NCBI RefSeq assembly: GCF_035946055.1
Contig: NZ_CP108364.1
Location: forward strand, 3,038,001-3,102,000
DNA: 64,000 nucleotides
Reading direction: 5' to 3'
From: Streptomyces sp. NBC_01341
Lineage (GTDB): Bacteria; Actinomycetota; Actinomycetes; Streptomycetales; Streptomycetaceae
In this document: piece after piece, positions 38,175-49,188 of the stretch
How the letters are laid out: every line of letters begins with the position of its first letter
How positions within the stretch are numbered: the stretch's first letter is position 1
Position numbers and translations under genes: made by a program
Notes under the pieces: model-generated
What the model was told of the DNA's origin: nothing
The model's database searches: none
What the model saw: the letters and a program-made list of their open reading frames with translations, nothing else

Positions 38175-38711
38175 TTAGCGCTTGCTGTACTGCGGAGCCT
38201 TACGGGCCTTCTTGAGACCGGCCTTCTTGCGCTCGACCGCACGGTCGTCGCGGGAGAGGAAGCCGGCCTTCTTCAGCGTGGCGCGGTTGTTGTCCACGTC
38301 CGCCTCGTTCAGCGCGCGGGCCACACCGAGGCGCAGGGCGCCGGCCTGACCCGAGACGCCGCCACCCGAGATGCGGGCGATGACGTCGTAACGGCCGTCG
38401 AGCTCGAGCACCTTGAAGGGCTCGTTGACTTCCTGCTGGTGCACCTTGTTGGGGAAGTAGTCCTCAAGGGTGCGACCGTTGATCTTCCACTTGCCGGTGC
38501 CCGGAACGATCCGGACGCGGGCGATGGCGTTCTTGCGACGGCCAAGGCCGGCCGCGGGCTGCGGGTCGCCGAAGCGGCCCGCGAGCGACTCGGAGGTGTA
38601 CTCACCCTCGACGGGGACCTCCGACTCGAAGGTGGTCACCTCGGCGAAGGTCTCTTCGCCCTCGGTGCCCGCCGCGTCGTCGGCGGTCGTCTCAACAGTG
38701 GTCTCGGCCAC
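38175..38711 (-). CDS. rpsI: 30S ribosomal protein S9
   Basis: 178 residues, longer than E. coli S9 (130) because of an acidic, Thr/Glu-rich N-terminal extension of about 50 residues, common in actinobacteria. The core starts at [17 protein letters not shown] and ends with the conserved [12 protein letters not shown] tail whose last residues contact P-site tRNA. Second gene of rplM-rpsI. Confidence 0.98.
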   Translation of the reverse strand: MAETTVETTADDAAGTEGEETFAEVTTFESEVPVEGEYTSESLAGRFGDPQPAAGLGRRKNAIARVRIVPGTGKWKINGRTLEDYFPNKVHQQEVNEPFKVLELDGRYDVIARISGGGVSGQAGALRLGVARALNEADVDNNRATLKKAGFLSRDDRAVERKKAGLKKARKAPQYSKR

Positions 38712-38756
38712 GATTCTCCTCAGATCTTTCTTTACGTCTTTGGGGGGAGGCCGGAA

Positions 38757-39200
38757 CTACTGCGCGACCTGGGTGATCTCGAACGGGACCGGCTGCTGCG
38801 CAGCGTGCGGGTGCTGGTCGCCCGCGTAGACCTTCAGCTTCGAGATCATCTGACGACCCAGGGTGTTCTTGGGGATCATGCCCTTGATGGCCTTCTCGAT
38901 GGCCTTCTCCGGGTTCTTCGCGAGAAGCTCGTCGTAGCGCACCGAACGGAGACCGCCCGGGAAGCCGGAGTGGCGGTACGCCATCTTCTGGGTCTTCTTG
39001 TTGCCGGAGAGGTGAACCTTCTCGGCGTTGATGATGATGACGAAGTCGCCCATGTCCATGTGGGGGGCGTAGATCGCCTTGTGCTTGCCTCGGAGGAGGT
39101 TCGCAGCCGTGGTGGCCAGGCGGCCGAGAACGATGTCCTCGGCGTCAATGATGTGCCACTGGCGAGTGACATCGCCGGGCTTGGGGCTGTACGTACGCAC
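38757..39200 (-). CDS. rplM: 50S ribosomal protein L13
   Basis: 147 residues from GTG 39200. Conserved [19 protein letters not shown] and [16 protein letters not shown]. First gene of rplM-rpsI. The 226-base upstream gap to the ABC-F gene must hold the promoter and leader; TTATAC near 39370 on the minus strand is a possible -10 hexamer. Confidence 0.98.
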   Translation of the reverse strand: MRTYSPKPGDVTRQWHIIDAEDIVLGRLATTAANLLRGKHKAIYAPHMDMGDFVIIINAEKVHLSGNKKTQKMAYRHSGFPGGLRSVRYDELLAKNPEKAIEKAIKGMIPKNTLGRQMISKLKVYAGDQHPHAAQQPVPFEITQVAQ

Positions 39201-39426
39201 GTCTTAGCCTTCGCTTCTTCAGTGGATGAGTCCAGACACATGGCACCTCTGAAGCGATCATGCAGCTGGGGCTCACAATGCCGGGGACGCTGCCCGTATG
39301 CGAACCACTGGTAACTGCTCCAGAGAACCTACGTAAGGGCCCTTCGCGTGAGAACGACGAAGCCAATACGTATAACAACCACCGACACTACCCGCCCCGC
39401 CCCGGACGGGTCAAAACGCGCCGCCC

Positions 39427-41055
39427 CTACCGGGCCCGTTCCACCCGACGCTCGTCCCAGACCGGCTCCGTGGTCTCCCGCACCACCCCGTCCGAGCCGA
39501 AGACCAGATACCGGTCGAAGGACTTCGCGAACCAGCGGTCGTGCGTGACGGCCATCACCGTCCCGTCGTACACCTCCAGGCCGTCCTGCAGTGCCTCGGC
39601 GGACTCCAGGTCCAGGTTGTCCGTCGGCTCGTCCAGCAGCAGCGCGGTCGTGCCGGCCAGCTCCAGGAGCAGGATCTGGAAGCGCGCCTGCTGTCCGCCG
39701 GACAGCCGCTCGAAGGCCTGGTCGCCCTGGCGCTCCAGCTCGTAGCGCCGCAGCACCGACATCGCGCCGCCGCGGTCCTTGGCGTGCTCCGTCCACAGGA
39801 TCTCGACGAGGGTCTTGCCCAGCAGCTCCGGATGGGCGTGGGTCTGGGCGAAGTGACCGGCCACGACCCGCGCCCCGAGCTTCCACTCGCCGGTGTGCGC
39901 CACCGGCTCCCCCGCCAGCAGCCGCAGGAAGTGCGACTTCCCCGACCCGTTGGAGCCGAGGACGGCGACCCGCTCCCCGTAGTAGATCTCCAGGTCGAAC
40001 GGCTTCATCAGCCCGGTCAGCTCCAGGCCGGTGCACGTCACCGCCCGCACCCCGGTCCGCCCGCCGCGCAGCCGCATCCTGATGTCCTGCTCGCGCGGCG
40101 GCTCCGGCGGCGGGCCCGCCTCCTCGAACTTCTTGAAGCGGGTCTGCATCGCGTGGTAGCGGTTCGCCATGTCCGGGCTGTTCGCCGCCTGCTGCCGCAT
40201 CCGCAGGACGAGCGCCTTCAGCCGGGCGTGCTCCTCCTCCCAGCGGCGCAGGAGCTCCTCGAAGCGCGCGAACCTCTCCTTGCGGGCCTGGTGGTAGGTG
40301 GCGAACCCGCCGCCGTGCACCCACACGTCCGAGCCGGCCGCGCTGGGCTCCACGCTCACGATCTTCTCCGCGGCCCTGGAGAGCAGTTCCCGGTCGTGGG
40401 ACACGAAGAGCACCGTCTTACGGGTCTCCTTCAGCTTCTCCTCGAGCCACCGCTTGCCCGGCACGTCCAGATAGTTGTCCGGCTCGTCCAGGAGCAGCAC
40501 CTCGTCGGGGCCCCGCAGCAGCGCCTCCAGGACCAGGCGCTTCTGCTCGCCCCCGCTGAGCGTCCGCACCTCGCGCCACTGCGCCTTCTCGTACGGGACG
40601 CCGAGCGCGGCCATGGTGCACATGTCCCACAGCGTCTCGGCCTCGTATCCGCGCGCCTCCGCCCAGTCGCTCAGCGCCTGCGCGTACGCCATCTGCGCGG
40701 CCTCGTCGTCCACCGCGAGGATGCGCTCCTCGGCGGCGTCGACGGCCTTAGCCGCCTCTCTGATGCGCGGCTGTGCCACGGACACCAGGAGGTCGCGGAC
40801 GGTGCGCTCGTCCCGCACGGAGCCGACGAACTGGGCCATCACACCGAGCCCGCCGCTCACCGAGACGGAGCCGCCGTGCGGCTGGATCTCCCCGGCGAGC
40901 AGCCGCAGGAGCGTCGTCTTGCCGGCCCCGTTCGCTCCGACCAGGGCGACGACGGCGCCGTCGGCCACCCGGAACGAGGCGTCGCCGAGCAGCACCCGCC
41001 CGTCCGGTAGGTAGTACTCCAGGTGGCCCGCTTCAAGATGTCCCATGCGCATCAT
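39427..41055 (-). CDS. ABC-F family ATP-binding protein
   Basis: 542 residues from ATG 41055; ATG 41046 and GTG 41061 are alternatives. Two ABC domains: Walker A GANGAGKTT (about 40-48) with LSGGEQKR and LLLDEPDNYLD, then a charged helical linker (about 240-310), then GSNGSGKSH with LSGGQQAR and LLLDEPTDNLD. There are no membrane spans, so it is a soluble ABC-F protein acting on ribosomes (translation factor or antibiotic protection). The second P-loop ends Ser-His rather than Ser/Thr-Thr. Confidence 0.92.
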   Translation of the reverse strand: MMRMGHLEAGHLEYYLPDGRVLLGDASFRVADGAVVALVGANGAGKTTLLRLLAGEIQPHGGSVSVSGGLGVMAQFVGSVRDERTVRDLLVSVAQPRIREAAKAVDAAEERILAVDDEAAQMAYAQALSDWAEARGYEAETLWDMCTMAALGVPYEKAQWREVRTLSGGEQKRLVLEALLRGPDEVLLLDEPDNYLDVPGKRWLEEKLKETRKTVLFVSHDRELLSRAAEKIVSVEPSAAGSDVWVHGGGFATYHQARKERFARFEELLRRWEEEHARLKALVLRMRQQAANSPDMANRYHAMQTRFKKFEEAGPPPEPPREQDIRMRLRGGRTGVRAVTCTGLELTGLMKPFDLEIYYGERVAVLGSNGSGKSHFLRLLAGEPVAHTGEWKLGARVVAGHFAQTHAHPELLGKTLVEILWTEHAKDRGGAMSVLRRYELERQGDQAFERLSGGQQARFQILLLELAGTTALLLDEPTDNLDLESAEALQDGLEVYDGTVMAVTHDRWFAKSFDRYLVFGSDGVVRETTEPVWDERRVERAR

Positions 41056-41113
41056 TGTCACGGCCCGAGAACCGTTGGCCCAACCGGATTAAGTGCGGTC
41101 TAGGATTCGCCGC

Positions 41114-41968
41114 ATGAGCTTTGGGCAAGGGGGGCCCTCCTGGGGGCCGGGAGACAGCCGGACTCCGGACTGGGCGGCGCTGGCCGAAGAGTCCGCTGCA
41201 CGCGGCAGGCGTAAGAAGTGGCTGCTGATCGGCGGTGGCGCGCTGGCCACCGCGGCGGTCGCCGCGATCGTGGCCACGGCCGTCATCACGACCAGCGGCA
41301 AGGGCGGCACGTCCGGGGCTGACAAGAACGCGAGCGAGCTGCCGGCCCCCGCGGACCTGCCCTCGGAGAGCTCCGCGCCCCAGCCGTCCTTCTCCTCGGT
41401 GGCCCCGCCGCCCCCGCCGGACCCGAAGGACTTCATAGCCGACGAGAAGAAGGACAAGGCGCCCGTCACCGTCGACGCCTTCTTCCCCGGCAGGAGGCTG
41501 ACCATGGGCGACCGCGTCTACGCCAAGGGCGCCACCGCACGGACGACGAGTTGCGCGGCCACGACCCAGGGCGCCCTCGGCTCGATCCTCACCACGAACG
41601 GGTGCGACCAGGTCATCCGTGCCACGTACAGCAGGAACGGGGTCGCGGTCACCGTCGGGGTCGCCGTCTTCGGCACCGAGGCGGAGGCCGGAAAGGCGGC
41701 CCGGCAGGCGTCCGGCGGCCTGGCGTCCCTCAGCGGCTCGGGCGTGCCCACCTTCTGCCGGGGCGGGTCGGTCTGCCGGCGCACCGCCAACTCCTACGGC
41801 CGTTACGCGTACTTCACCGTAGGTGGCTTCACCAGCGGGAAGAACGTGACCACGGGGGACAGGAACGTGTACGCCGTCGGCGACGACCTGACCGACTTCA
41901 CCTTCCGGCAGATCCGGCACCGCGGCGTGGTCCAGGCGTCGTCGGCGGCGGCCGCACCGGTCACCTGA
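41114..41968 (+). CDS. Single-span membrane protein of unknown function
   Basis: 284 residues from ATG 41114. Cytoplasmic N-terminus of about 35 residues, basic RGRRKK stop, membrane span (about 36-60), Pro/Ser-rich linker (65-105) and an extracellular domain (about 110-284) with four cysteines (in SCAA, NGCD, FCRG and VCRR contexts) that could form two disulfides. TAGGAT sits exactly seven bases before the ATG, which points to a leaderless transcript. It is divergent from the ABC-F gene. Confidence 0.82.
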   Translation: MSFGQGGPSWGPGDSRTPDWAALAEESAARGRRKKWLLIGGGALATAAVAAIVATAVITTSGKGGTSGADKNASELPAPADLPSESSAPQPSFSSVAPPPPPDPKDFIADEKKDKAPVTVDAFFPGRRLTMGDRVYAKGATARTTSCAATTQGALGSILTTNGCDQVIRATYSRNGVAVTVGVAVFGTEAEAGKAARQASGGLASLSGSGVPTFCRGGSVCRRTANSYGRYAYFTVGGFTSGKNVTTGDRNVYAVGDDLTDFTFRQIRHRGVVQASSAAAAPVT

Positions 41969-42029
41969 CCCGCCGGCTGCCCCTCCGCGCGCCACTCCCG
42001 TCCCTCCCCTCCACCGAGGAACCGCCGCC

Positions 42030-43919
42030 GTGCGTCTGCCCGCCTTCCTCACCATCCCGCGCGTCCTGCGTCACAGCGACGCCATAGGGGCCGACCTGCC
42101 CCCGGACGAGGCGGTGGTGCTCGACGCACCCGATCCCTCGTTGAGGGAGGCGCTCGCCGCCGCGGCGGCCGGTGACCACGGCCCGGCCGCGGAACTGCTC
42201 GCCGCCACCCGTGAGCACGCCCAGTGGGAACGCAGGGACGCCTGCGTCTCCCGGCTGGCACGGGCCTCGCTGCACCATCCGGGCTGGCTGGACGGCTGGC
42301 TGGAGGAATCGCCGGAGGACCCCGACGCCGTACTGGTCAAGGCGGACCAGTACGTGTACCAGGCGTGGCAGATACGGACGGGCGCCAGGGCCAAGCACGT
42401 GGAGGCCGACCAGTTCCGGGCGTTCCACGCGGTGCTGCGGGACGCGGTGCCGGTGATCTCCGCCGCCGCAGAGCTCAACCCCGACGACCCGGTGCCATGG
42501 CGCATCGCACTGACGCAGGCCCGGGGCATCCAGGCTCCCCGCGAGGTCTTCGACTCCTATCTGGCCGAGGCCGCAGACCGCGATCCGCACCACGAGGGCT
42601 GCCACATCCAGGCCCTCCAGTACCTCTGCGACAAGTGGTACGGCTCCCACGAGGAGATGTTCGACTTCGCCGAGCGGGCCGCCGACCAGGCGCCGCCGGG
42701 CTCCCGGCTGCACGCCCTGCCCCTCCAGGCCGTGGTGGAGTACCTGATCGCCGACGTGGCGGCGGGCGGCCCCGACCCGTACACCCAGCGGGCCGAGGCG
42801 GCGGTGACCCGGGCCCAGGCCCTCTCGGACAGCTACGCGCCGGGGGACCGGGAGGCGGCAGGCTTCCGCAATCACCTCGCCCTGGTCCTGTGGTCGATGA
42901 ACCGCTACGAGGAGGCCCTCACCGCCTTCCGCAGCATAGGGGTGCACGCCACCACCTTCCCCTGGACCTACTTCGGCGACGCGCGTGACGAGTTCCTGGA
43001 GGCCCGCTCCGACACCCGGGTCGAGCTGGCGATGAAGGTCCCCTTCTTCCGCAGGTCTCCCGCTCCCCCGGCGGCCGGCACACCCGACTGGGAGCGCGAG
43101 CTCGCGCCCCGCTCGGTCGCCATCGCCTCCACCGGCCCCACCGAGGTCGCCCAGGCGGCTCTGATCTGCGGCCACAGCCTGCGCACCGCCCCGGCCGGCG
43201 ACCGTCACACGTACGTCGAGATCGTCCCGGACCCGGTGCGCGGCAAGCGGGCCGGGCTGCTCCCCCACGACCCGCTGACGTCGGCGGCCGACAACTTCAC
43301 GACGGCCGAGGACTGGCCCGCCCTCGTCCTGCACCGCACCCCGGAACGCAGCAGCTTCACCCTCCTGCACCGGGGCCGGCAGGTGGCGGACCACGTCTGG
43401 GAGACCGCCGCCCCGGCCGCCGACCACGCCGAGGCGAGCGCGACGGCCGCCGCGCTCGCCCGCGTCTACGGGCTGGCCGACCCGCGCCCCCTCGCCCACG
43501 TCCTGCGGGCCACCGGCGACCCCGCCCGCCACCAGGGCGAACTCGTCGCCGCCCTGGGACTCCCCCCGCTGCCGCCGGGATACGGCGGTGAGCAGGAGAT
43601 CCTGGCCGGACTGCCGGGGGCCCGTGTGCTGGCCAGGCGGGGATTCCTCGCCGGGATGCGGGACACCATGACCACGAAGGACGGCGTGCACCCGGAGGCG
43701 GCCGCCCCGGACGAGCCGCATCCGGCGCGCTGGTGGGTGCTGCGCACGGCGGCGCTGCTGTTCTTCACGGCCGCCGCGGTCTACGCCTGGTGGGCCCCGG
43801 ACATCGGCTGGTTCCGCTCCACCGTGTCCAGCGCGGTCGCGGTGTACTTCGCGGCGAAGCTGGTCCGCGCCCTGCGCCGCAGGCCGGTCAGCAGCAGCCG
43901 GCCCCCGGCAGCGTCCTGA
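42030..43919 (+). CDS. Large hypothetical protein with helical-repeat N-terminus and two C-terminal membrane spans
   Basis: 629 residues. Residues about 30-330 are helical with TPR-like features ([38 protein letters not shown]). Residues about 350-540 form a separate mixed domain, and residues about 573-610 hold two short membrane spans. No catalytic motif recognised. It starts 61 bases after the preceding membrane-protein gene and may be co-transcribed. Its last 32 bases overlap the 3' end of convergent truA. Confidence 0.8.
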   Translation: MRLPAFLTIPRVLRHSDAIGADLPPDEAVVLDAPDPSLREALAAAAAGDHGPAAELLAATREHAQWERRDACVSRLARASLHHPGWLDGWLEESPEDPDAVLVKADQYVYQAWQIRTGARAKHVEADQFRAFHAVLRDAVPVISAAAELNPDDPVPWRIALTQARGIQAPREVFDSYLAEAADRDPHHEGCHIQALQYLCDKWYGSHEEMFDFAERAADQAPPGSRLHALPLQAVVEYLIADVAAGGPDPYTQRAEAAVTRAQALSDSYAPGDREAAGFRNHLALVLWSMNRYEEALTAFRSIGVHATTFPWTYFGDARDEFLEARSDTRVELAMKVPFFRRSPAPPAAGTPDWERELAPRSVAIASTGPTEVAQAALICGHSLRTAPAGDRHTYVEIVPDPVRGKRAGLLPHDPLTSAADNFTTAEDWPALVLHRTPERSSFTLLHRGRQVADHVWETAAPAADHAEASATAAALARVYGLADPRPLAHVLRATGDPARHQGELVAALGLPPLPPGYGGEQEILAGLPGARVLARRGFLAGMRDTMTTKDGVHPEAAAPDEPHPARWWVLRTAALLFFTAAAVYAWWAPDIGWFRSTVSSAVAVYFAAKLVRALRRRPVSSSRPPAAS

Positions 43920-44742
43920 CGTTCCGGGCCTCCAGGGCCCTCGCCGCCAGCTGCCCGTCCGCCGGGTAGGCCACTTCCTCGAGCGTCAGCCCGTGCGGCC
44001 GGACGACGTGCACGGCGGGGTCCCGGACCTTCGCCGCCAGCACCTCGGCCGGCCACCGCGCGGGCCGCCGTCCGTCCCCCACGAACAGCGCGGCGCCGAT
44101 CAGCGCCCGCACCATGTTGTGGCAGAAGGCGTCGGCCTGCACCGTCGCCGTCAGCACACCCGACTCCGCGTCCCGCACCCAGTGCAGCTTCTGCAGCGTA
44201 CGGATGGTCGTGGCGCCCTCGCGCTTCTTGCAGTACGCCGCGAAGTCGTGCTCGCCCACCATCAGGGCGGCTGCCTCGTTCATCGCGTCCAGGTCCAGCG
44301 GACGGTCGTGCCACAGCACATGGCCGCGCGTGAGCGGGTCCACCCCGCCGGCCCGGTCCCCCACCCGGTAGGCGTAGCGGCGCCAGAGCGCGGAGAAGCG
44401 GGCGTTGAAACCGGCGGGAGCCTCGGCCGCCCGCCAGATCCGCACGTCCAGGGGCAGCCGCCCCGCCATGCGCCGCAACAGCTTCTCCCGGTGCTCCTCC
44501 CATACCGCCGCGGGGAGGTCGACGTGCGCCACCTGGCCGCGCGCGTGCACCCCGGCGTCCGTGCGTCCGGCGACCGTCAGGTCGTACGTCACCGGGGACC
44601 GTGTCACGGTGCGCAGCGCGTCCTCGATCTCGCCCTGCACGGTGCGCCTGCTCGTCTGCTTCGCCCAGCCGGAGAAGTCCTTCCCGTCGTACGAAAGGTC
44701 CAGCCGTACCCGTACGTAACCGGGCTCTGCCTCTTCACTCAC
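43888..44742 (-). CDS. truA: tRNA pseudouridine(38-40) synthase TruA
   Basis: 284 residues. Catalytic Asp62 in [19 protein letters not shown]-binding [12 protein letters not shown] and C-terminal [13 protein letters not shown]. It isomerises uridines 38-40 of the anticodon arm. Last gene after rplQ, beyond a hairpin. The 3' end overlaps the opposing 629-residue gene by 32 bases. Confidence 0.96.
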   Translation of the reverse strand: MSEEAEPGYVRVRLDLSYDGKDFSGWAKQTSRRTVQGEIEDALRTVTRSPVTYDLTVAGRTDAGVHARGQVAHVDLPAAVWEEHREKLLRRMAGRLPLDVRIWRAAEAPAGFNARFSALWRRYAYRVGDRAGGVDPLTRGHVLWHDRPLDLDAMNEAAALMVGEHDFAAYCKKREGATTIRTLQKLHWVRDAESGVLTATVQADAFCHNMVRALIGAALFVGDGRRPARWPAEVLAAKVRDPAVHVVRPHGLTLEEVAYPADGQLAARALEARNVRTLPGAGCC

Positions 44743-44764
44743 CTGCGCATCCTCTCAAAACAGA

Positions 44765-44802
44765 ACGGGCCCGCACCGCCCCGAAGGGTGGTGCGGGCCC
44801 GT
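44765..44802 (-). terminator. Terminator after rplQ
   Basis: Perfect 13-bp stem (44765-44777 with 44790-44802) and a 12-base loop that can pair internally (CCC/GGG). It stands between rplQ and truA and probably ends most transcripts of the alpha operon. Confidence 0.75.
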
Positions 44803-44820
44803 ACCGGGGTCTCAGGACGC

Positions 44821-45327
44821 TCAGGCGTCCTTGGAGTCCTCGGCAGCGGCGTCAGCCGGCTTGGCGTCCTCGACGGTCTCGGCCGGAGCCTCGTCCTTCT
44901 TGGCGGCGTCTTCCTTGACCGCGCGCTTCGTCGCGGCCTCGGCCTCGCCGGTGGCCTGCTGGGCCACGGTCAGCGCCTCGACCAGCTCGATGACTGCCAT
45001 CGGGGCGTTGTCGCCACGACGGTTGCCGATCTTGGTGATGCGGGTGTAACCACCGGGGCGGTTCTCGTACCGCGGGGCGATCTCGGTGAAGAGCGTGTGC
45101 ACGATGCCCTTGTCCGTGATCGACTGCAGCACCAGGCGACGGTTGTGGATGTCGCCCTTCTTCGCCTTGGTGATGAAACGCTCGGCGACCGGACGCAGGC
45201 GGCGGGCCTTGGCCTCGGTCGTGGTGATGCGGCCGTGCTCGAACAGCGACTTCGCGAGGTTGATGAGAAGAAGCTTCTCGTGCGCAGCGCTGCCGCCCAG
45301 ACGGGCACCCTTGGCGGGCTGAGGCAT
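44821..45327 (-). CDS. rplQ: 50S ribosomal protein L17
   Basis: 168 residues from ATG 45327 ([21 protein letters not shown]). The core of about 125 residues is followed by an Ala/Glu/Lys/Asp-rich acidic tail of about 45 residues, absent in E. coli L17 but common in streptomycetes. Last ribosomal gene of the alpha operon, 133 bases after rpoA. Confidence 0.98.
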   Translation of the reverse strand: MPQPAKGARLGGSAAHEKLLLINLAKSLFEHGRITTTEAKARRLRPVAERFITKAKKGDIHNRRLVLQSITDKGIVHTLFTEIAPRYENRPGGYTRITKIGNRRGDNAPMAVIELVEALTVAQQATGEAEAATKRAVKEDAAKKDEAPAETVEDAKPADAAAEDSKDA

Positions 45328-45460
45328 GGTTTTTCTCCTTGTGTGCTGCACCGGCCGTATCAGGTACCGGTGTCAGTTCCCACGAGGCGGACGCCCCGCG
45401 GAAGTCATTGCTTCGCGGCGGCCATACCCGGCTTCCGCCGGGCACCCCCGCCGGAGGCGA

Positions 45461-46483
45461 TCAGTACTGCTCGGTCTCCACGAAACCGGCGTCCGCGTCG
45501 TCGTCGGCGCCGAAGGCGTCGGCGGCGGCGGTCGGGTCGAAGCCGGGAGGCGAGTCCTTGAGCGCGAGGCCCATACCGGCCAGCTTCGCCTTGACCTCGT
45601 CGATCGACTTGGCGCCGAAGTTGCGGATGTCGAGCAGGTCCGCCTCGGAGCGCGCCACGAGCTCACCCACGGAGTGGATGCCCTCGCGCTTGAGGCAGTT
45701 GTACGAACGGACCGTGAGCTCGAGCTCCTCGATCGGCAGCGCCAGATCGGCGGCGAGCGCGGCGTCCGTCGGGGACGGGCCCATGTCGATGCCCTCGGCG
45801 TCGATGTTGAGCTCGCGCGCCAGGCCGAACAGCTCGACCAGGGTCTTACCGGCCGACGCCATGGCGTCACGGGGACGCATGGCCTGCTTGGTCTCGACGT
45901 CGACGATCAGCTTGTCGAAGTCGGTGCGCTGCTCGACACGGGTCGCCTCGACCTTGTACGTGACCTTGAGCACCGGGGAGTAGATGGAGTCGACCGGAAT
46001 ACGGCCGATCTCCTGGCCCACCTGCTTGTTCTGGACGGCGGAGACGTAGCCGCGACCGCGCTCGACGGTCAGCTCCATCTCCAGCTTGCCCTTGCCGTTC
46101 AGCGTGGCCATGACCAGGTCCGGGTTGTGGACCTCGACACCGGCCGGCGGGGCGATGTCGGCGGCGGTGACCAGACCGGGACCCTGCTTGCGCAGGTACA
46201 TCACGACCGGCTCGTCGTGCTCCGAGGAGACGACCAGCTGCTTGATGTTGAGGATGAGGTCGGTGACGTCCTCCTTGACGCCCGGCACGGTGGTGAACTC
46301 GTGCAGGACACCGTCGATCCGGATGCTGGTGACAGCGGCACCGGGGATCGAGGAGAGGAGCGTGCGGCGCAGGGAGTTTCCGAGGGTGTAACCGAAGCCC
46401 GGCTCCAGCGGCTCGATCACGAACCGGGAGCGGAACTCGTCGACGACCTCTTCGGTCAGCGACGGACGCTGAGCGATAAGCAT
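45461..46483 (-). CDS. rpoA: RNA polymerase alpha subunit
   Basis: 340 residues from ATG 46483, the usual streptomycete length. N-terminal assembly domain (to about 230; [17 protein letters not shown]), flexible linker, and C-terminal UP-element/activator-binding domain (about 250-320; [23 protein letters not shown]). The tail is acidic. It follows rpsK after a hairpin-containing gap. Confidence 0.99.
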   Translation of the reverse strand: MLIAQRPSLTEEVVDEFRSRFVIEPLEPGFGYTLGNSLRRTLLSSIPGAAVTSIRIDGVLHEFTTVPGVKEDVTDLILNIKQLVVSSEHDEPVVMYLRKQGPGLVTAADIAPPAGVEVHNPDLVMATLNGKGKLEMELTVERGRGYVSAVQNKQVGQEIGRIPVDSIYSPVLKVTYKVEATRVEQRTDFDKLIVDVETKQAMRPRDAMASAGKTLVELFGLARELNIDAEGIDMGPSPTDAALAADLALPIEELELTVRSYNCLKREGIHSVGELVARSEADLLDIRNFGAKSIDEVKAKLAGMGLALKDSPPGFDPTAAADAFGADDDADAGFVETEQY

Positions 46484-46543
46484 GTGGTGATCCTTCAGTC
46501 GTGGGCACCCACTATTTGATGCCCGACAGATGAAACAAGGGTA

Positions 46544-46577
46544 CGGGCGGCACACCCCCGAAGGGGCATACCGCCCG
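46544..46577 (-). terminator. Hairpin between rpsK and rpoA (attenuator or processing site)
   Basis: Stem CGGGCGG/CCGCCCG (46544-46550 and 46571-46577) plus an inner CCCC/GGGG helix across a small internal loop. It sits inside the alpha operon, so partial termination or an RNA-processing role is more likely than full termination. Confidence 0.5.
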
Positions 46578-46619
46578 GATCCACGCTACTGACGCACGGC
46601 CGTCACCGGCCGTAGCGGA

Positions 46620-47024
46620 TCAGACGCGGCGACGCTTCGGCGGACGGCAGCCGTTGTGCGGCGTCGGGGTGACGTCCTGGATCGAACCGACCTCGAGGCC
46701 CGTGGCCTGGAGGGAGCGGATCGCGGTCTCACGGCCGGAGCCGGGACCCTTGACGAAGACGTCGACCTTGCGCATGCCGTGCTCCTGCGCGCGGCGGGCG
46801 GCCGACTCGGCGGCCATCTGCGCGGCGAAGGGGGTGGACTTGCGCGAGCCCTTGAAGCCGACGTGGCCGGCGGAGGCCCAGGAGATCACGTTGCCCGAGG
46901 GGTCCGTGATCGAGACGATGGTGTTGTTGAACGTGCTCTTGATGTGGGCGTGCCCATGAGCGACGTTCTTCTTTTCCTTGCGACGCACCTTCTTGGCTGC
47001 GCCCTGACGACCCTTGGGGGGCAT
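46620..47024 (-). CDS. rpsK: 30S ribosomal protein S11
   Basis: 134 residues. Basic N-terminus, [20 protein letters not shown] and C-terminal [18 protein letters not shown] are standard. It lines the platform next to the E site. It lies between rpsM and rpoA in the alpha operon; rpsD is absent here, as in other actinobacteria. Confidence 0.99.
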   Translation of the reverse strand: MPPKGRQGAAKKVRRKEKKNVAHGHAHIKSTFNNTIVSITDPSGNVISWASAGHVGFKGSRKSTPFAAQMAAESAARRAQEHGMRKVDVFVKGPGSGRETAIRSLQATGLEVGSIQDVTPTPHNGCRPPKRRRV

Positions 47025-47128
47025 GTCTTGACTCCAGATGGAGAGGGGAGGTGATCGGTCCTACAGCGAAGACCGCTGGTTGCTGCGGCGTCCGGTGACC
47101 CGGAACCCCGCAGTGCGTCCGCTGAGGA

Positions 47129-47509
47129 CTACTTCTTGCCCGGCTTCTTCTTACCGGCGATGGCGCGACGCGGGCCCTTACGGGTACGCGCGTTGGTGCT
47201 GGTGCGCTGACCGTGGACCGGCAGACCGCGACGGTGCCGGATGCCCTGGTAGCAGCCGATCTCGATCTTGCGGCGAATGTCGCCCTGGATCTCGCGGCGA
47301 AGGTCACCCTCGGTGCGGAGGTTGGCGTCCACGTACTCGCGGATCTTGACCAGGTCCTCTTCGGCCAGGTCACGAACGCGGGTGTTGGGGTTCACGCCGG
47401 TGGTGGCGAGGATCTCCTTGGACCGGGTGCGCCCGATACCGAAGACGTAGGTGAGGGCAACCTCCACGCGCTTTTCGCGCGGGATGTCAACACCTGAAAC
47501 GCGTGCCAT
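47129..47509 (-). CDS. rpsM: 30S ribosomal protein S13
   Basis: 126 residues: [25 protein letters not shown] start, [13 protein letters not shown] and a Lys-rich C-terminal tail that reaches the P-site tRNA. First long gene after rpmJ; a 197-base gap separates them. Confidence 0.99.
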   Translation of the reverse strand: MARVSGVDIPREKRVEVALTYVFGIGRTRSKEILATTGVNPNTRVRDLAEEDLVKIREYVDANLRTEGDLRREIQGDIRRKIEIGCYQGIRHRRGLPVHGQRTSTNARTRKGPRRAIAGKKKPGKK

Positions 47510-47706
47510 TCAATGGCTCCAGTTGTTATGTCGGGGGTCTACCGCAGTGCCACTCCCGAACGCCGACCTCACCCGCGAGGGAAGAGGTGGTACGCCCGGG
47601 TCCCCGGCCCCCGCCGGAGGTGTCGTCAGCCGAAGCTTGGACGGGCTCTGCGTATGTACGTTTACGTGCGTCGCGCGAAGAGCTGCGAGATGCAGGTGGT
47701 CGTGCG

Positions 47707-47820
47707 TCAGCCCTGGCGCTGCTTGTGGCGCAGGTTGTCGCAGATGACCATGACCCGGCCGTGACGGCGGATCACCTTGCACTTGTCGCAGATCTTCTTG
47801 ACGCTCGGCTTGACCTTCAT
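47707..47820 (-). CDS. rpmJ: 50S ribosomal protein L36, zinc-binding form
   Basis: 37 residues beginning [20 protein letters not shown]. Zinc ligands Cys11, Cys14, Cys27 and His32 are intact (C+ form). The zinc-free paralogue, if any, would be elsewhere. It lies between infA and rpsM as in most bacteria. Confidence 0.98.
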   Translation of the reverse strand: MKVKPSVKKICDKCKVIRRHGRVMVICDNLRHKQRQG

Positions 47821-47880
47821 GGGATGTCAGGTTCTCCGGGTCAGTGCCCACACCGCGCCGAAGCGGGGTGGGGACAAGAT

Positions 47881-48102
47881 CTACTTGTAGCGGTAGACGA
47901 TCCGGCCACGCGTCAGGTCGTACGGAGACAGCTCCACGACGACCCGGTCATCCGGGAGGATACGGATGTAGTGCATCCGCATCTTGCCGCTGATGTGCGC
48001 GAGGACCTTGTGACCGTTCTGGAGTTCCACCTTGAACATGGCGTTCGGGAGGGACTCGATCACGGTGCCCTCAATTTCGATGGCACCTTGCTTCTTGGCC
48101 AC
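47881..48102 (-). CDS. infA: Translation initiation factor IF-1
   Basis: 73 residues from GTG 48102 ([21 protein letters not shown]). OB-fold, ending [11 protein letters not shown]. It occupies the A site during initiation. It starts 249 bases after map, so it likely has its own promoter; a 7-bp hairpin (48245-48266) lies in that gap. Confidence 0.99.
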   Translation of the reverse strand: MAKKQGAIEIEGTVIESLPNAMFKVELQNGHKVLAHISGKMRMHYIRILPDDRVVVELSPYDLTRGRIVYRYK

Positions 48103-48351
48103 GCTTCGCCCTTCGAATCGGCTACCTTGATCGGCTCTCCACACTCGTGTGCAGACATACGGGCACACTGATGCACGAGAGCCGACGAGTCAGTCTACGT
48201 CAGCGGACTCCAAAAGACGAATCCGTCAAGTTTGCCCACTTCCCCTGATCCTTAGACACGGATCAGCCGGACAGTCCTGCGGGCGGGGTCCGGTCACCGG
48301 CCGGTCGGCACGCCGATCAGCCGCACGCACGGAGCGCGCCGTCAGGCCCCG

Positions 48352-49188
48352 TCAGCCCAGCGGGTCCGGCGCCGCCTCCACGCCGTACTGGGCCAGCTTC
48401 TCGCGGCCGCAGTCGGGGGCCGTCAGCACCAGCGGGCCCTGTTCGGTGAGCGCGATCGAGTGCTCCCAGTGCGAGGACCAGGTCCCGTCGGTCGTGAGGA
48501 CCGTCCACTCGTCGGCGAGGACCTTCGTCTGCGGCGTCCCCAGGGACACCATGGGCTCGATGGCCAGGCAGACACCCGGGACGAGCTTGATGCCCTTGCC
48601 GCGCTTGCGCGACACGTAGTTCAGCAGGTGGGGGTCCATGTGCATCTCGGTGCCGATGCCGTGGCCGCCGTAGTCCTCGATGATCCCGTACTTGCCGGTC
48701 GCCGGGCGGGGCTGGCGCCGGATGTAGGACTCGATGGCCTTCGAGATGTCGACGAGCCGGTTGTTCACCTTCATCGCGGCGATCCCGGCCCACATGGACT
48801 CCTCGGTCACCCGCGACAGCTCGATCAGCTCCGGGGCGTGTCCGGTGCCCACGAAGGCGGTGTAGGCCGCGTCACCGTGCCAGCCGTCGATGATCGCGCC
48901 GGCGTCGATCGAGATGATGTCGCCGTCCTTGAGGACGGTCTTCTCGTCCGGGATGCCGTGCACGACGACCTCGTTGACCGAGGTGCAGATCGTCGCGGGG
49001 AATCCGCCGTACCCGAGGAAGTTCGACTTGGCGCCGTGATCGGCGATCACCTTGCGCGCGACCTCGTCGAGGTCCTTCGTGCTGGCACCGGGCACGGCCG
49101 CCTCACGGGTCGCGGCGTGAATGGCGGCGACCACGAGGCCCGCCTCGCGCATCTTCGCGATCTGCTCGGGGGTCTTGATCTGCACCAT
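48352..49188 (-). CDS. map: Methionine aminopeptidase, type I
   Basis: 278 residues from ATG 49188 (MVQIKTPEQIAKMREAG); an upstream extension to 49293 is non-homologous. Dinuclear metal ligands Asp95, Asp106, His176, Glu211 and Glu242, with substrate His77. It removes initiator Met. It is third after secY and adk, the conserved order. Confidence 0.97.
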   Translation of the reverse strand: MVQIKTPEQIAKMREAGLVVAAIHAATREAAVPGASTKDLDEVARKVIADHGAKSNFLGYGGFPATICTSVNEVVVHGIPDEKTVLKDGDIISIDAGAIIDGWHGDAAYTAFVGTGHAPELIELSRVTEESMWAGIAAMKVNNRLVDISKAIESYIRRQPRPATGKYGIIEDYGGHGIGTEMHMDPHLLNYVSRKRGKGIKLVPGVCLAIEPMVSLGTPQTKVLADEWTVLTTDGTWSSHWEHSIALTEQGPLVLTAPDCGREKLAQYGVEAAPDPLG

